Positions 44,984 through 58,100 of a stretch of 64,000 bases of DNA are shown one piece after another. Source of the DNA: Tethya wilhelma (Eukaryota > Porifera > Demospongiae > Tethyida > Tethyidae); the NCBI GenBank assembly GCA_964030475.1, contig CAXIPT010000002.1, forward strand, positions 6,410,066 to 6,474,065. The letters are read 5' to 3'. The translations under genes were made by a program, and so were the position numbers. Under the pieces are notes generated by a model that was not told the DNA's origin, did no database searches, and worked only from the letters and a program-made list of their open reading frames with translations. Each line of letters starts with the position of its first letter. Within the stretch, counting starts at the first letter, position 1.

Positions 44984-46929
44984 TGTGTGTGTGTGTGAAC
45001 TCAAAGATACAATTTGTTTTATTTCAAACCCACAGCTTGATGAAGAGAAGTTTGACCATTCCAGTAACCCCTTACCAATATGTGTACACCAGTTAGTATC
45101 AGAAGGAAAAACTCTTCAACAAGGTATGACTTGATCATAATAGAGAGATGCCTGATGCCTGATCTGAGATCCCTCACGTATCATGATAATAATTATACAT
45201 ATTTATACTGTAGTAGCAGGAAAGTTTCATGGACAATAAATTTATCATACGTACAGTAGTACGTATAGTAGGAATGGGCCGACTGTCCCATAGACACAAT
45301 ACAAAATGTTGGCCACCATAAAAATCTAGTCAAACAAAATTGAACAAAATTAAACCTTCAAAGTTGCTCAGAAGCTCTCACTAACAGATTACCAACTGCA
45401 TGCAAGGCCTAAAACTCACAAAAACTTTCTGCAGCACTCGTAGAGAGCGCTAGTGGGAAGCCACCATAGTGCCATTTTTGTTCTTCTAATTTACATACTT
45501 CCTTACATACAATTTCACTAGTTGCTAGAATTCACTGACGAGAGACACCCACAAAAGTTAGAGACTCTGTGTATCTTTTTCATTATATAGTGCACTATTT
45601 TATGTATATTATTATGTTCTACAATGTCATGCATATATGCGTGTACATGCATTCATACCTCTTTATTAAAATAGCACTGTCAAGTATTGTCAGAGAGAGT
45701 AGCATCAAACAAAGTGCAAAGGGAATACTTACAGCAGGTTAGTACATGTAATAGTCATTTTTTCTGACTATTTGTGTTAACCTGAGCCTCGGAAGTAGCT
45801 TGCTTTGATACATCACTATAGTAATGCATCTATATATTTTGACTGGTATAGGGCATGTAGTTAGGCACGAACAGAATCTATACCATGCATGCTCTCTTAA
45901 TAAAGTTGATCCTTTGTTTCACTCCTACTGTATGAAATAAGAACAGGGGAAGCCCATGCACACATCTGAATTAGCTATATTAATAGGCATGAAAGATGGC
46001 ATCCTCTGACCTATCTCAGTAACAAAACAGTATTGTACCCAGGCCACTCCCTCTTATTAGTGTTTCATGCTATAAATCGGAAGGGGCCTGGTACTATGAC
46101 ATGTCCTCACGACGTGAGGTTGAACAGTGGTCGAACAGTAATTAGTGAGCGTGGGTGAAGCCATTACATCACCTGTGTTGCCCAAGCATATCGTAGCCAC
46201 TACACCCAACTAGCATTTTCCAGTATGTCTAGCGCTTCACTACAGCAAGCTGTTTTTAGGCTTATTTTACTCTATTTTAGGCTTACTCTATTTCTACAGA
46301 TAGCAAACGGCCCAAGCTTTTTCAGATCCAAGACGGCTCTAACGGAATTCAAACAGTTTTAGTTTTGCTTATTTCTTGATTTACGCAAATTCTTTAATTT
46401 TTTTTTTTATTATTAAAAAAGAAGAGAATTTTGTATAGTCTTGTCAGAACTTTATTGCCGCCTGATACTGGAAAGGCAGCCATCTTGCCACAAGCTTGCT
46501 ATTGCTAAACTTAGATTATTTGCGTGGGCGCAATATAGAGCTCATGCATAGCACATGCAACATACCCACGTGCAATGACGTACTTCACGTGAGGACATAT
46601 ACCAGGCCCTTCACATTTTTAGTGTGAACACTAAAAAGATTGAGTGGCCTGGGTACGAGGCTAATAGTTTATAGTTAGACACCACAAAACTTTCCCACGC
46701 TATATGGTACATGTATATCACTGATCTCAGTGATATACTCAGAGTCACTGACTCCAAGAGCTATGTATTTGTAGATAGCTAAATTACATATGCATAGTAT
46801 AGGTCAAGTGAGACCATAGGACATTGTTTTATTGTTGGTTTTAATTCCACAGGTGTAGTAAAGACTCTTAGATACAGTTTAGACAAACTAAAGAAAATGA
46901 TCAAAAGTTTGACAATTTCTAACAATTAA
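37697..46929 (+). CDS. TAMM41: TAMM41: mitochondrial phosphatidate cytidylyltransferase
   Basis: Eight exons: 37697-37813, 38163-38342, 38744-38836, 39794-39956, 44669-44805, 45036-45123, 45675-45737 and 46853-46929, all with GT-AG borders and consistent phases. They give 305 aa, close to the usual family length. Family landmarks are A-F-A-Y-G-S-A-V-F (nucleotide-binding region), F-A-V-D-D-P-x-x-[26 protein letters not shown] and [14 protein letters not shown]. The enzyme makes CDP-diacylglycerol from phosphatidic acid and CTP at the inner mitochondrial membrane for cardiolipin synthesis. Intron 4 (4.7 kb) hosts an antisense gene; intron 7 holds an inverted-repeat element. Start: first in-frame ATG after an upstream stop. 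Confidence 0.92.
39607..39731. repeat. (TG)n microsatellite in TAMM41 intron 3
   Basis: About 125 bases of TG with a few C interruptions, 60 bases upstream of exon 4. Confidence 0.95.
40391..44232 (-). CDS. beta-helix ectodomain, multi-pass membrane receptor-like protein (one frameshift)
   Basis: The ATG at 44232 begins a signal peptide (A-F-V-L-S-L-L-I-L). About 300 residues of Asn-rich, N-glycosylation-rich beta-helix-like repeats follow. The matching frame then continues from about 43330 to 40391. A base-level shift between 43330 and 43395 separates the two: frame 2 reads [16 protein letters not shown] where frame 1 becomes nonsense. The total is about 1,270 residues. After a Cys motif (C-G-A-C-Q, C-x-x-C) come roughly eight hydrophobic segments, with the loop [12 protein letters not shown] before a membrane helix, and a basic tail. 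This architecture is, to my knowledge, common in sponges but unnamed. It lies antisense in TAMM41 intron 4. Confidence 0.75.
44872..44998. repeat. (TG)n microsatellite with one N
   Basis: Pure TG apart from the N at 44904 and one A near 44983; in TAMM41 intron 5. Confidence 0.95.
45245..45510 (+). mobile_element. left part of composite repeat R2
   Basis: Begins TCATACGTACAGTAGTACG and ends after the GTGCCATTTTTGTTCTTCTAA word; the remainder of the element is missing. In TAMM41 intron 6. Confidence 0.8.
46035..46656. mobile_element. 622-bp element with long terminal inverted repeats
   Basis: GTACCCAGGCCACTC at the left end is inverted at the right end (GAGTGGCCTGGGTAC), and similarity continues inward for about 80 bases through GGGCCTGGTA and TGTCCTCAC. 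No coding capacity; MITE-like, in TAMM41 intron 7. Confidence 0.75.
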
Positions 46930-47067
46930 AAGTAGCACTAAAATTATAATCGAGCTCATACAATGAAATCACACAATTATTTAAATCTTAATTCAATTAA
47001 TAAGTCTTACAGCTTATAGTAACAATAATTGTTCACCTGTTTTTAATACTAAAATCATGTTTGGTAG

Positions 47068-50000
47068 TTACTTGTTGATGGTATTGAGGTCATAGTAAAC
47101 ACCTTTCAATGCCATCAGCTGGGAGTGAGTTCCAGACTCAATTACCTCTCCATTGTGAATGACAGCAATCAGATCAGAGTTGTAGATAGTAGAAAGACGA
47201 TGAGCAATAACAATACATGTTCGTCCCTTGCGAGCCTTGTCCAGAGCTTCTTGGACCACCTTCTCACTTTCTGTGTCAAGAGCAGAGGTGGCTTCATCTA
47301 GCAGGAGGATCTTGGGGTCTCGAATGAGAGCTCTGGCAATCGATATTCGTTGTTTCTGTCCTCCACTTAACTGAGTTCCCTTAGCACCAACATTTGTCTC
47401 ATAACCCTATAAAAGTACATAAAAATATAAACCACATGTCCTTTATGTACACAGAGTTCTTTTTTTGAATATGAACAGCTGCTAGACTACTGCATGAAGC
47501 TAAAGCTAGTTGATTGACCATTACTAACCTTTGGTAGTGACTCAATAAACTCATGGATGTTGGCAGCTTTAGCGGCACTGATAATCTCAGCCTCAGAGAC
47601 ATCTTTGAAGAGAGCTCCATAACGGATGTTCTCAGCAATGCTGCTGTCAAAGAGAAGAGGCTCTTGAAGAACAATACCAATCTGTTCTCTCAACCAAGAA
47701 AGATTCAGGTCTCGTATATTGGTGTCCTGAATCGTGATGCTTCCACTCAGAGGGTCATAAAACCTCTCCAAGAGAGAGACGATGGTTGACTTGCCACTCC
47801 CACTGGGACCCACCAGAGCCAGGGTCTGTCCATGTTTCACCGACATGTCAAATCCTCGTAAGACCTTCACGTTGGGACGAACAGGATAGGAGAAATGAAG
47901 AGCCTTGGCCACAACCTCAGTGCTGTCACCGAGGGCTTCCTGCAAAAAATGTAATAAATTGCATGTACTTAATTGGCTGGGTCTAATAATATTCCGTAGC
48001 CTCATACCCATTGTAGGCTCTCCCCTTTGACCCTCATACGTATAGTTGCTTCCTTTTGACTCTCTACCCAGTCCCTCCACCCCTTTAAGCCTGATATACC
48101 ATGCAGACCTCGGTTTATACACCCTTTCACTAAGGTCCATAAAGAGGGGTACAATATCGAAGCAATTGATAGAGTCCTGAATGCTCTGTACGTTACTATT
48201 ATGCAGTATTAATATAATTATGATCATGATTTTTAAATGGCACTATTTGTATATAATAAAAATTATAATTGTATATAGCAAGCATACTTCTTTTTCCTTA
48301 AACATGCATGTAAGTCTAATTATTGTAAATCAGCTAGGTATGTGCATGCAGTTAGCTACTGTATATCGATGCGGAATATGTAACAAAGAAGCTCGAAAAC
48401 AACAATCATTACTAGCACACTGCATGATGCACTTATACATATTTTTTCACCCAACATGCCATCCAACATACAATATTTCAGTACAATGTCATATATATAC
48501 TTACCAGCTTTGTTCCTTGATCTAATGCAGCATCAATGAGTGGTTTGCTATTGAGGAGAGAAGCTATCCTGGCAGCAGCCACTCTAGCCTTTGTAGCATC
48601 ACCAACAAAGGCACCAGCTCGACTCAGAGTGTAGGAGGTGTATACTATCACAGAGAACACTCTAAACAAAAAAAATAGCAAACACAATATTAAAAGTTGA
48701 GTTCATTTATACATCATCATGAGCTATATTATTGTAACTGTTATTGTTACATTGTTCATGTCAATAATTCGGATTATATAGCTCATGCAATAGCTTGTGT
48801 GTAGCATGCATATCATTACAGGAGCGATATAGCTCAATCTATTACAATAAGCCCCTCTTTTAGTTTTAATACAATGTCATGACATTGTACATGGCCATGC
48901 ATGCATGGTGAGTCTCAGAATATGAGAGTACAAGCTAGCGTGATGTGCTTGTGTGTGTATATGTATATCAAATCTCTCAAATTGAAAAAAAAGTAAATTA
49001 TCAAAGTGTATAGCTAAGTCGACAATTAATAAATTATTCCTAGCAATCTTTCGATATATATAGTACCTGAAAATTTCATTATAACTGTTCCTTCCTTCCA
49101 CCACGAGGAATGCTCCCAGGCTGAATCCAGCAGACAAAAGGAGCAAAGAGATAGACTGTGACACAGCCAGGACCACTGCTTGCCCAAAAGCACTCTTGAT
49201 TCCATTTCTATAAAATTAAGTACATAATACATGCATACATGCATGTAAATGTGCATAGCTTATAATTTTTTCGACATTAATGTACAATTATGTGAATGTA
49301 CATACTTGAATGGTTCTTTCAACAAACTGTGGTACTTGTCCGCCAAGGTGAGTTCCAGTCCCAACCCAGCCACTGTACGTAGGTTATTGATAGCCTCGAC
49401 TGCTAACTCTCCACTTTTCTCAAGACTCTTCTTGTTCTGGTGAGACCTCCCAAGCAAAAGTTTTGCTTCAAAAATGTAGAATGCTGTTGCAGTTGGCAGA
49501 CTTAAGAGCATTATGAAGGACAGTTCCCAGGATGCTTCAAAAGCAATGATGATTGCTGGAATGACACTAAATGCAACCTCAGCAACAGCTGAAAGTCGAA
49601 TACCAGTTGCCTATAAAATAGAGGTGAAAACCAATGACTAAGTACATTTTTAAAGGCTTTAGTACTTATACTGAAAACTGGAGTGTGTTATTAGGATATG
49701 CCATACTATGTGTCCAACTGTAAAAGTTTTCTTTAATCTCAAAATAGTCAGTAATATCTTCAAGCGACAATTAATAGAAATTTAATAGATTCTGAACTAT
49801 AACCTATATATTATAGCTATACCATAGAGCTATAAAGATCATGCACATGTATAGCATACCGCTTTAACAGCAGAAGCATCAGAGGCTAGTCTTGCAACTA
49901 AAGCACCAGTGTGATTTTCCTTCTGGTCAAACCACGCTATCTCCTGTCTCAACATGGCCTTGAAACTTTGTAGGCGTAGTCTGGCTGTGAGCCTCTCTCC

Positions 50001-52959
50001 AGCAACAGAAAGAAAGAATGCCTACAAAATAAATTTTAGACATACACAAAAAAGATATATGACCTGTATACGTCATTGTATGGTTAATAAGTAATATAAT
50101 AATGTAACAAACAATGGACAGTTTTAATTTGTTTTATTATACTTACGGAGCAAAAGAAACAGACACCTAAGACAACAGCCAAGGCGACAAATACTCCGAC
50201 ATAATTTAAAGTTTGTCTTTCTATTTCGTCCGGATCTGTCAGACCAAAGATCTATACAATTAACATAATAAGTGACTATAACATTATGGTTTGGCTTCAC
50301 CATAAACAATAACATTCACAAGTTACAATTGTCATACCCTCAATACTTCACTGAATGCAATGGATAGGACAGGATACAAAATAGCTACAACTGCTGATCC
50401 TGCAATTCCAACAGCAATAAAGTACCAATCGGGCTTATTCAATTTGAGCAGATCCCAAAATGACATTTTAGGTAATTCTTCTTCTTCTTTTATATCATCA
50501 ATGTGGGACTTAGAATGCCTGCTAGGCTGTACGTTGACTCCTAGTAAAGATGAACGATCTGATATTTGTCCCTGAAAAAACACAAAACAATGCAGTGTAA
50601 AATTAATAATTATGCATAAATTACAAGTGTATTTTAATCGGTATGTCCATCACAACAATAATTTCAAATAATTATTACTATTGTACATGATTGTGGAATT
50701 AGGTGTAGCTATACCTTTCCTTTAATCTCAGACTTAGCATCAGTAAACACATCAATATCAGTGTGGATAGAATTGTCAAATAGACTATCGTGACTGTCTG
50801 GTAAAATGGGCCTGGCACTGAAATCACATAGATGTGTGGTTATTCGGTGACTGGACACTCGTCTGAGACTTCTTCTCAGTCTAAGACTAGCACTACGACG
50901 GGGGATCATGTTACCACTTCTAGATTTGACTGAACTTTGACCCGGGTATGAACCTAATGACTTCACTGAGACGCTTCGGGAATGATTCATCTTTCCATAG
51001 AATGCTAATATAATAGTAAACAAGAAAGTGTAGCAGTTGGTGTGGTACATGTTAAGGTTACGGGGTACAGTAAGCTCATGAATATGCTAATCAGTACAAG
51101 CTAGTTATTTTAGATACGGAAGTAGAGAGATAATTTCTTGCGTCAATTTTTGCAAAGCTGGCTAAAAATCAAACCGGATATGGGCTATGAGATATAAGAG
51201 AAATCAAAAGTACTAGTATACAGTATCTGTATCACTAGATGAAATACATTAAAGATTCGTACCTTTCGGTCTGTCCTCATTTTGTATTTGAGTCATCAAC
51301 AGGTCATGGTAGAGTCCCTCTTTGGCCATCAGTTCATTGTGTGTTCCTCTCTCCAACACACGGCCTTGATCCAGAGCAACAATCATATCGGCATTCTGAA
51401 TCGTTGAGAGGCGATGAGCAACGATGATGGTAGTCCTTCCCTCACGAGCCTTGTCCAGAGCTTCTTGGACCACCTTCTCACTCTTAGTGTCAAGGGCAGA
51501 GGTGGCTTCATCTAGCAGGAGGATCTTGGGATCTCGTACTAGAGCTCTGGCGATTGCAATGCGTTGTTTCTGTCCTCCACTCAACTGAATGCCTCTCTCT
51601 CCTACACGGGTGTTGTAGCCCTCAGGGAGCTGACTGATGAAATCATGAGCATTAGCATTCCTGGCAGCTCTTTCAATGTCTTCAAGAGTAGCATCTTCAC
51701 AACCAAAGCGAATATTCTCCAAGATGGTGCTGTTGAAGAGAAAGGGTTCTTGGCTTACTACTCCAATGTTCCTTCGCAGTGACCTCAGGTTTATCTCTTG
51801 TATATTTCTACCATCGATTGTAATCTACATTGGTAGTATGCATACAGAAATATAAATGGCAAGTTACAGATAATATTATACTGTGTCACCCACTTTACAC
51901 TTTAAGTTCACATGGTATATTTATACGTACTAAAACCTATAGCTATTTCTTCTTACCTACCTTCCCTGCTATTGGGTCATAGAAACGCTGTATGAGTTGA
52001 ACCACTGTACTCTTGCCACTTCCACTGGGACCCACAAGAGCCACAGTTTGACCTTTTCTGACCTCTAGATTCAACCTTTTTAGAATCTACATGTCAAAAT
52101 AACCAGAAACAATTGCTGTAAGATAAGCGGTATTATTAATAGCAAGCCTTTTATAGCTGCATTTGCATGGCCTTGGTCAATGAGTAATAGAGGTAACAGT
52201 GATGTTGATATGGGGGTTCTACTGGGGTATATTGCCTATGTGATATACGCAAGCTATTACCGTTCTATATATACGGCAACATGCAGATTGAGATTGATTC
52301 ACTGATGTTTTGGTTAAGTAAAATTAACTAAAAACCCTTTAGTTTTAGCAAAAATGGCCTTACAATTAAACTAAAGAGTTGGTCAAAACAGTAACTGAAC
52401 TAAATCATAAAATACCCAAAACACATAGAATTTTAGCTAGTCAACTAAACTAGGCCTTTTTTGCATCTAGTTACATAACTAAACTAAAAATTTTTCTTGA
52501 AGTGTAGAATCAAATCAATATCTAACTACGTGTTTTGAGGGTTAACACCTTCAGATTCAGAATAAAAATACAGTCATATCAATCGTGCTTTTTTTTTCCC
52601 CAGAAAATCAAGCTTAAAGTTTTTCTTTTAACAATTCCCCAATCAGATTACCAAGTTCAATAACGTACGAATTATTAACACTGATGCATGCTGGGTAAAC
52701 ATAAATGATGCATGTGCATATTCATAATGCATGCACCTGCTAATCAAAATTATTATAATTTATAATTTATAGTTACCTGTACATCTGTTCTAGCAGGGTA
52801 GTGAAAAATGACATTACTAAACGTAATGTTTCCATTCAAACTTTCAATGACTTTACCTTCATCAGATGATGAATCAATGAGGGACTCCTGTAAAATTAAT
52901 AAATCAGTATGATTGTGAAGACGATTTAGAAATAAAACTTATTAAGTTGGGGCAAGCTA

Positions 52960-53006
<47 letters not shown>

Positions 53007-54776
53007 ACACACACACACACACACACACTGGTATATGTAGAACTGTGAACAGCATAGGCTCTTTTCTAACAGCTCATCCTTAATGTCAAACAGTGTAGAT
53101 TCTCAACAATGTAAAAACAAAGGAGCATGTGACTTGAATGCCACATTTGAAGATCTTAGAAGCAGACAATCTCTGAATTTGTATGGCCAAGTACTGGTTT
53201 CTCAGTTCATTGGTAAGTTTAGAATAATAATTATAGTATATCAGGCTAAAATTTATTGCATAGTTCATACCATAGATTGGAAATTCTTTTTCTTTTTTAC
53301 TGTGTATTTATAATTTTCATTATTAAGACCAGTAGTTTGGTAATGATGTTACCATCCATATGTTATGGTGTGTTTATAATTTTCACCACTCATGCATGTT
53401 TAGTGGTGAAGCTTTTGCATATAGGATTACATGAATGAACTAAATTATCTGATCACTTATGTTGAACCTGGACTTATATATTATTAATAATTAGTTCTAC
53501 CACGTTTATTACTCCTTGCACCTACATGTAGATGGAGCCAGTTGTCCTATTTCACTCTATTGGCCTCGCTGTGAACAGAATAGAGGAGAACTTGTTCCAC
53601 TTACTGACCTTGCCAACCACCCTTGTGCTGGAGGAAGTGTTGGTCTCGATCGTAATGTCAGCTTCAGAGGAATTGTACCTAAACGATGCCCTACAGACTT
53701 TCAATGGAAAGGTATCCATAAGGCACCATATGTGATTCCTTTTATGACAGATTGTGTGTGTGTAAACTTAATTTGTATAAAAGAATCAAATTATGACCAA
53801 CCATAACAAGCGTCAGACCATTCTAATTTAGAAGCATGCAGCCCTGTACCTTGTACTGATTGGCACATAAAAAATTTTATGCGGTAGTTTTGGATACAAA
53901 ATTGCAGTATGATATTGTGTTATTGTGTACACATCTGTAGAGCAAACCCATGACATACCATGAATATTGCCACAAAATAGTGAGCGTGCTCATTCACATG
54001 GCCATAATGACCAAACCATACAAAGTGCGCAGCACATAATAAAAATTACTGTTATGCTGATTAGTGTGGCATGACCACTAATTATTGAACATGCTCAATC
54101 AATTGTTCAACATGACTATTTAACCACACATGTTTGATTAAGTGACCATCAATCTGTTAGTGGTACTTATGAACATGTTTGTCAACATGACCACAACATG
54201 TTAATCAACATACCACTTGTAGCCAACCATCACTCTACCAAACTACAAAATGTGCACAAGAGGATAAACTAGAATACACACAACTGTTTTGTTTGCTATT
54301 GGCCCCCTGTGACCCCTAGATACTACAAAGTATTGTCACTTCCACCCAGACAGAAACTGGCAATTATAGGCTATAAGAACTTGGTTGCTAGGCAATGGAA
54401 AACAAACAAACAAACAAACAAACAAACACACACACACACACACTCCTTCTCTATCTTTCAAATAGTTTTGTTCATTGAATAAATTGAGCCGGTCAAATTC
54501 TCAAATTTATATAATTATTTCCATAGGTGGGAGGCCTCCAAGGACCAATGCCAGGCCCTACTCTTCCATCCCTCTATCAGTCTTAATACCCATTGTCATA
54601 ATCACTGTACTGGGAATGATGGCTGGAGTGCTTCTCATGGTGGTGCACTTTGTTTGGAGACATGAAAAGTCAGTCAATAATGCATTGTATATAAATTAAT
54701 TCTAAAACGTTGAATGTGGTGCACACACACACATACACACACACACACATACACACACACACACATTCACACACAA

Positions 54777-54815
<39 letters not shown>

Positions 54816-55155
54816 TACATTAAAGCCACAAGTCCTCGTATAAATTTAATCTTTGTGATTGGGTTCGTCATTCTTCTACCTGGTGTACCAATCTATAATA
54901 CATTAATTTTATCTGCTGGTGTACTCAATATACCTGAGCAACACCGGACTCCTCTTTGTCAAGTAAGTTGTGTGTGTTTGTGGTCTATAGTAAGCAAAGC
55001 TATTTACCAGTTACTGGATAAATGTACGTGACAATAGTGCAGCTAGGAGTGGCTATAGGGGCCATAGAGGTTCAATAGCAAATAAACTAGCTGCATGCCT
55101 GTGTGTGGCACTCGACCTTGCATCAAGTACCCCACTTAAGGGTCATATAAGTATA

Positions 55156-55193
<38 letters not shown>

Positions 55194-58100
55194 AATCTGT
55201 TTTGCAGTTACAAGTGTGGAGTCAAAACATTGGACTAGTGCTAATGCTTGGATCACTGATTGTAAAGAATTGGAGAATTCATCGCATATTCCACAACAGA
55301 GGGCTAAAAGAAATCAAGGTATTTAACTAAGATTGATGCCCCATTGATTATTTTAACATCTAATAACTAGTACTATTGTTAATCTCCTGTTTATTAGCTA
55401 TTAAGATTGACAATAGATTATAATGTATCTTAATCATTCAATATTAATTTTTATTATTTTTTTCAGAATTGGGAGCTAGCTGATTCAACTCTTTCATTTT
55501 GTGTCTTTGTGATCCTGTTACCTCCGTTGGTACTAATGACTATATGGACTGCTGTGGCACCATTTGTGCATAAGGAGCAAGTTATTGGAGATGTAAACGT
55601 CATAATAATAGCAATATCCTAGTTCGGATGAAAAGAAGTTACTTTATGTGGTCAAAACTAGCTCAACGCCTTCTGTTTCCCTGGAAATGGTGTTCAAGTA
55701 AGTCAGTAAGGAAGTAAGTAAGTAAGTAAGTGAGAACAAAAATGCGTGGGCATAGCTTCTGACTAGCGCTCTCAACGAGTGTAATAGGAAAGTTTCTGCG
55801 AACTTTAGGCTGACAAGCTGTTGGTAATCTGTCTAAGAGAGCTTCTGAGCAAGTTTGGAGGTTTAACATTGTCTTGCTAGATTTTATGGTGATAAACATT
55901 TTGTATTGTGTCTATGGGACAGTCGGCCCATTCCTACTATACGTACTACCGTACGTATGATACAGCAGAAATAAAAATTAATGGCCAATTTTATGTACAT
56001 TAATTTAGTTATGTGATATATCAGCTATGATAAAATTAAGTCAATTATTAATCAAGAAAGTGAATTGGCATGCAAAATGTTGGTCACTTACTACAAAAAT
56101 CTAGCCAAACAAAATGAAAGTAACCTTAATTTTAACACCAACTGCATGCAAGACCTAAAGCTCACAAAACTTTCCTCAGCACTCATAAATAGCTAGTGCA
56201 ACAGGGAAGCCACAACATTTGGGTTCTCCTATTCTTTATTACTTTAATTGTATACACACATACTTCCTTTTACTTGAAAAGGACTCACAGAGAACCACTA
56301 AGTGTTGGGCTAACTTTGACAGCTTATCATATGTACGGTAGTACGTATAGTAGGAATGGGCGGACTGTCCCATACACACAATACAAAATTTTTATGATCA
56401 TAAAAATCTAGGAAAACAAAATTAAGTCTTGAAACTTGCTCAAAGGCTCTCACTGACAGATTACCAGATTACCAATTGCCAATTACCAATTGCCAATTCA
56501 TGTGAAGAAATTCAGAGACATGTCTTGTTTCCTTGCTTTTTACTACACTGCCCATTCATACACTTATTTTTTATAAAATTTTTACTAGCTCATTCACTTA
56601 ACAAATTTTTAAACACAAAAGTCTTCAACTGCACGGTTGGACATGCAATCATACAGCAGAGACTTGTTAATCTCTACAAAAAGCAGAAGCGTGCATTTGA
56701 TGCGCATGCGCATTATAGGTATGCAAACCACGTGCACATGGTCTTAGCTATTGACGACCTATACCTACATCAAAATGGTTTTGTAAAAAGTACAGTATTA
56801 TAATATTATCAAGAGTTTCAAAGCTGCCTATAGATTTTGTTTGCTGCCTTTTCAACAGCAAACAAGTCGAAAAGGACATACATTACTACAGATAAAGTGA
56901 AGTCTCACTATGTAGTCAAAGTTGGCTCAATGCCTTTATTTGTTTGTCTGCCGGGAAATTGTGTTCAAGTAAGTCATGCAGTTACATTCCTTGAGCTCGT
57001 TTCAATCTCAAATAGGCCTATAGCAAAACTAGAAAGCTTTGAAACTAGTGTAATTCATGTACTAACAATGCAGCAATCTTTGTAGGTAGAGCTCAAAGGT
57101 CATTATTTGTCTATCCACGTGGCATTATTATGCACATGTGCATTAGCCTCCTTCAGCAGAATTAAGTATGGCATTGTTGTAGCTGCTACTCAAGCTTTTT
57201 ATAGGGACTAACCAGTCTCTGATAGTCTCCACGCTGTAGTGTTGAAAAAAGTGAATGAACAAGTAGCAAAAATTTTAAGAAAATATGTAGTGTAGGAATG
57301 GGCAGTGCGGTAAAAAGCATTGGTCCAGGAACAAGACATATCTCTATTTTGGCACATGACTACTTCATTTTTATTATACCAACTTTTGCCCAGGAGTCCA
57401 GTTTAAGTTAACTATAACATTATCTGTTATAGTTTACTTCAGTTTGGTTTACTTCACTGCTTAGCCAACTGATTAGTAGGAATTTGAACCAATGAAATAA
57501 GCTATGTATACTATTGTTACCGTACAGATCAGTGCATTTACAACATTGAGGATCCTTAATTATGAAGGATCAAAAAAAAAAATTAAAAAAAATGAAGTAG
57601 TCATGTGCCAAAATTGAGACATGTCTTGTTCTAATGCTTTTTACCGTACTGCCCATTCATACACTACATATTTTTTTTGAAACTTGTATAATATAGACTT
57701 CTAGCAAAATATTGGGCAAAGCAACATAATATATAATTATTATATTATTATTAATAGAAGCTAACGATAAGCTGTTCCAAATCTTTCTATAGCACTGGCC
57801 ATTCCTATACACTAATTATTTTTTTACTACTTGCATCACTATGAATTGCATAATTATTATAATCAAATTATGCTTACCTTTCCTGCTATCGGATCATACA
57901 GCCGTAGTATGAGTTGAATCACTGTACTCTTTCCGCTACCACTTGGGCCAACAAGAGCTACAGTTTGACCTTTCTTGACCTCTAGATCCAACCCTTTTAG
58001 AATCTATATGAGCATATAAACTCATAAATAAACTATAAATGATAATAAGTATTATTACAGTTATCGTGTAATGAATAAATTTGATTACAAATTATAATCT

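Larger units (their letters stand above)
53073..55620 (+). pseudogene. GABA-B-like class C GPCR fragment (ectodomain end plus TM1-4)
   Basis: Exons 53073-53212, 53532-53711, 54527-54668, 54815-54962, 55208-55318 and about 55468-55593, with matching phases. The order is a Cys-rich end of the ectodomain, W-K-G-G-R-P-P (the pre-TM1 motif of GABA-B receptors), TM1, then I-K-A-T-S-P-R-I-N leading into TM2, a Cys before TM3, K-N-W-R-I-H-R-I-F after TM3, and TM4 ending A-V-A-P-F-V. The ligand-binding Venus-flytrap and TM5-7 are absent: upstream are microsatellites and ABCB exons, downstream an inverted R2 repeat. All present exons are open. It cannot form a receptor unless exons lie elsewhere. Confidence 0.75.
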
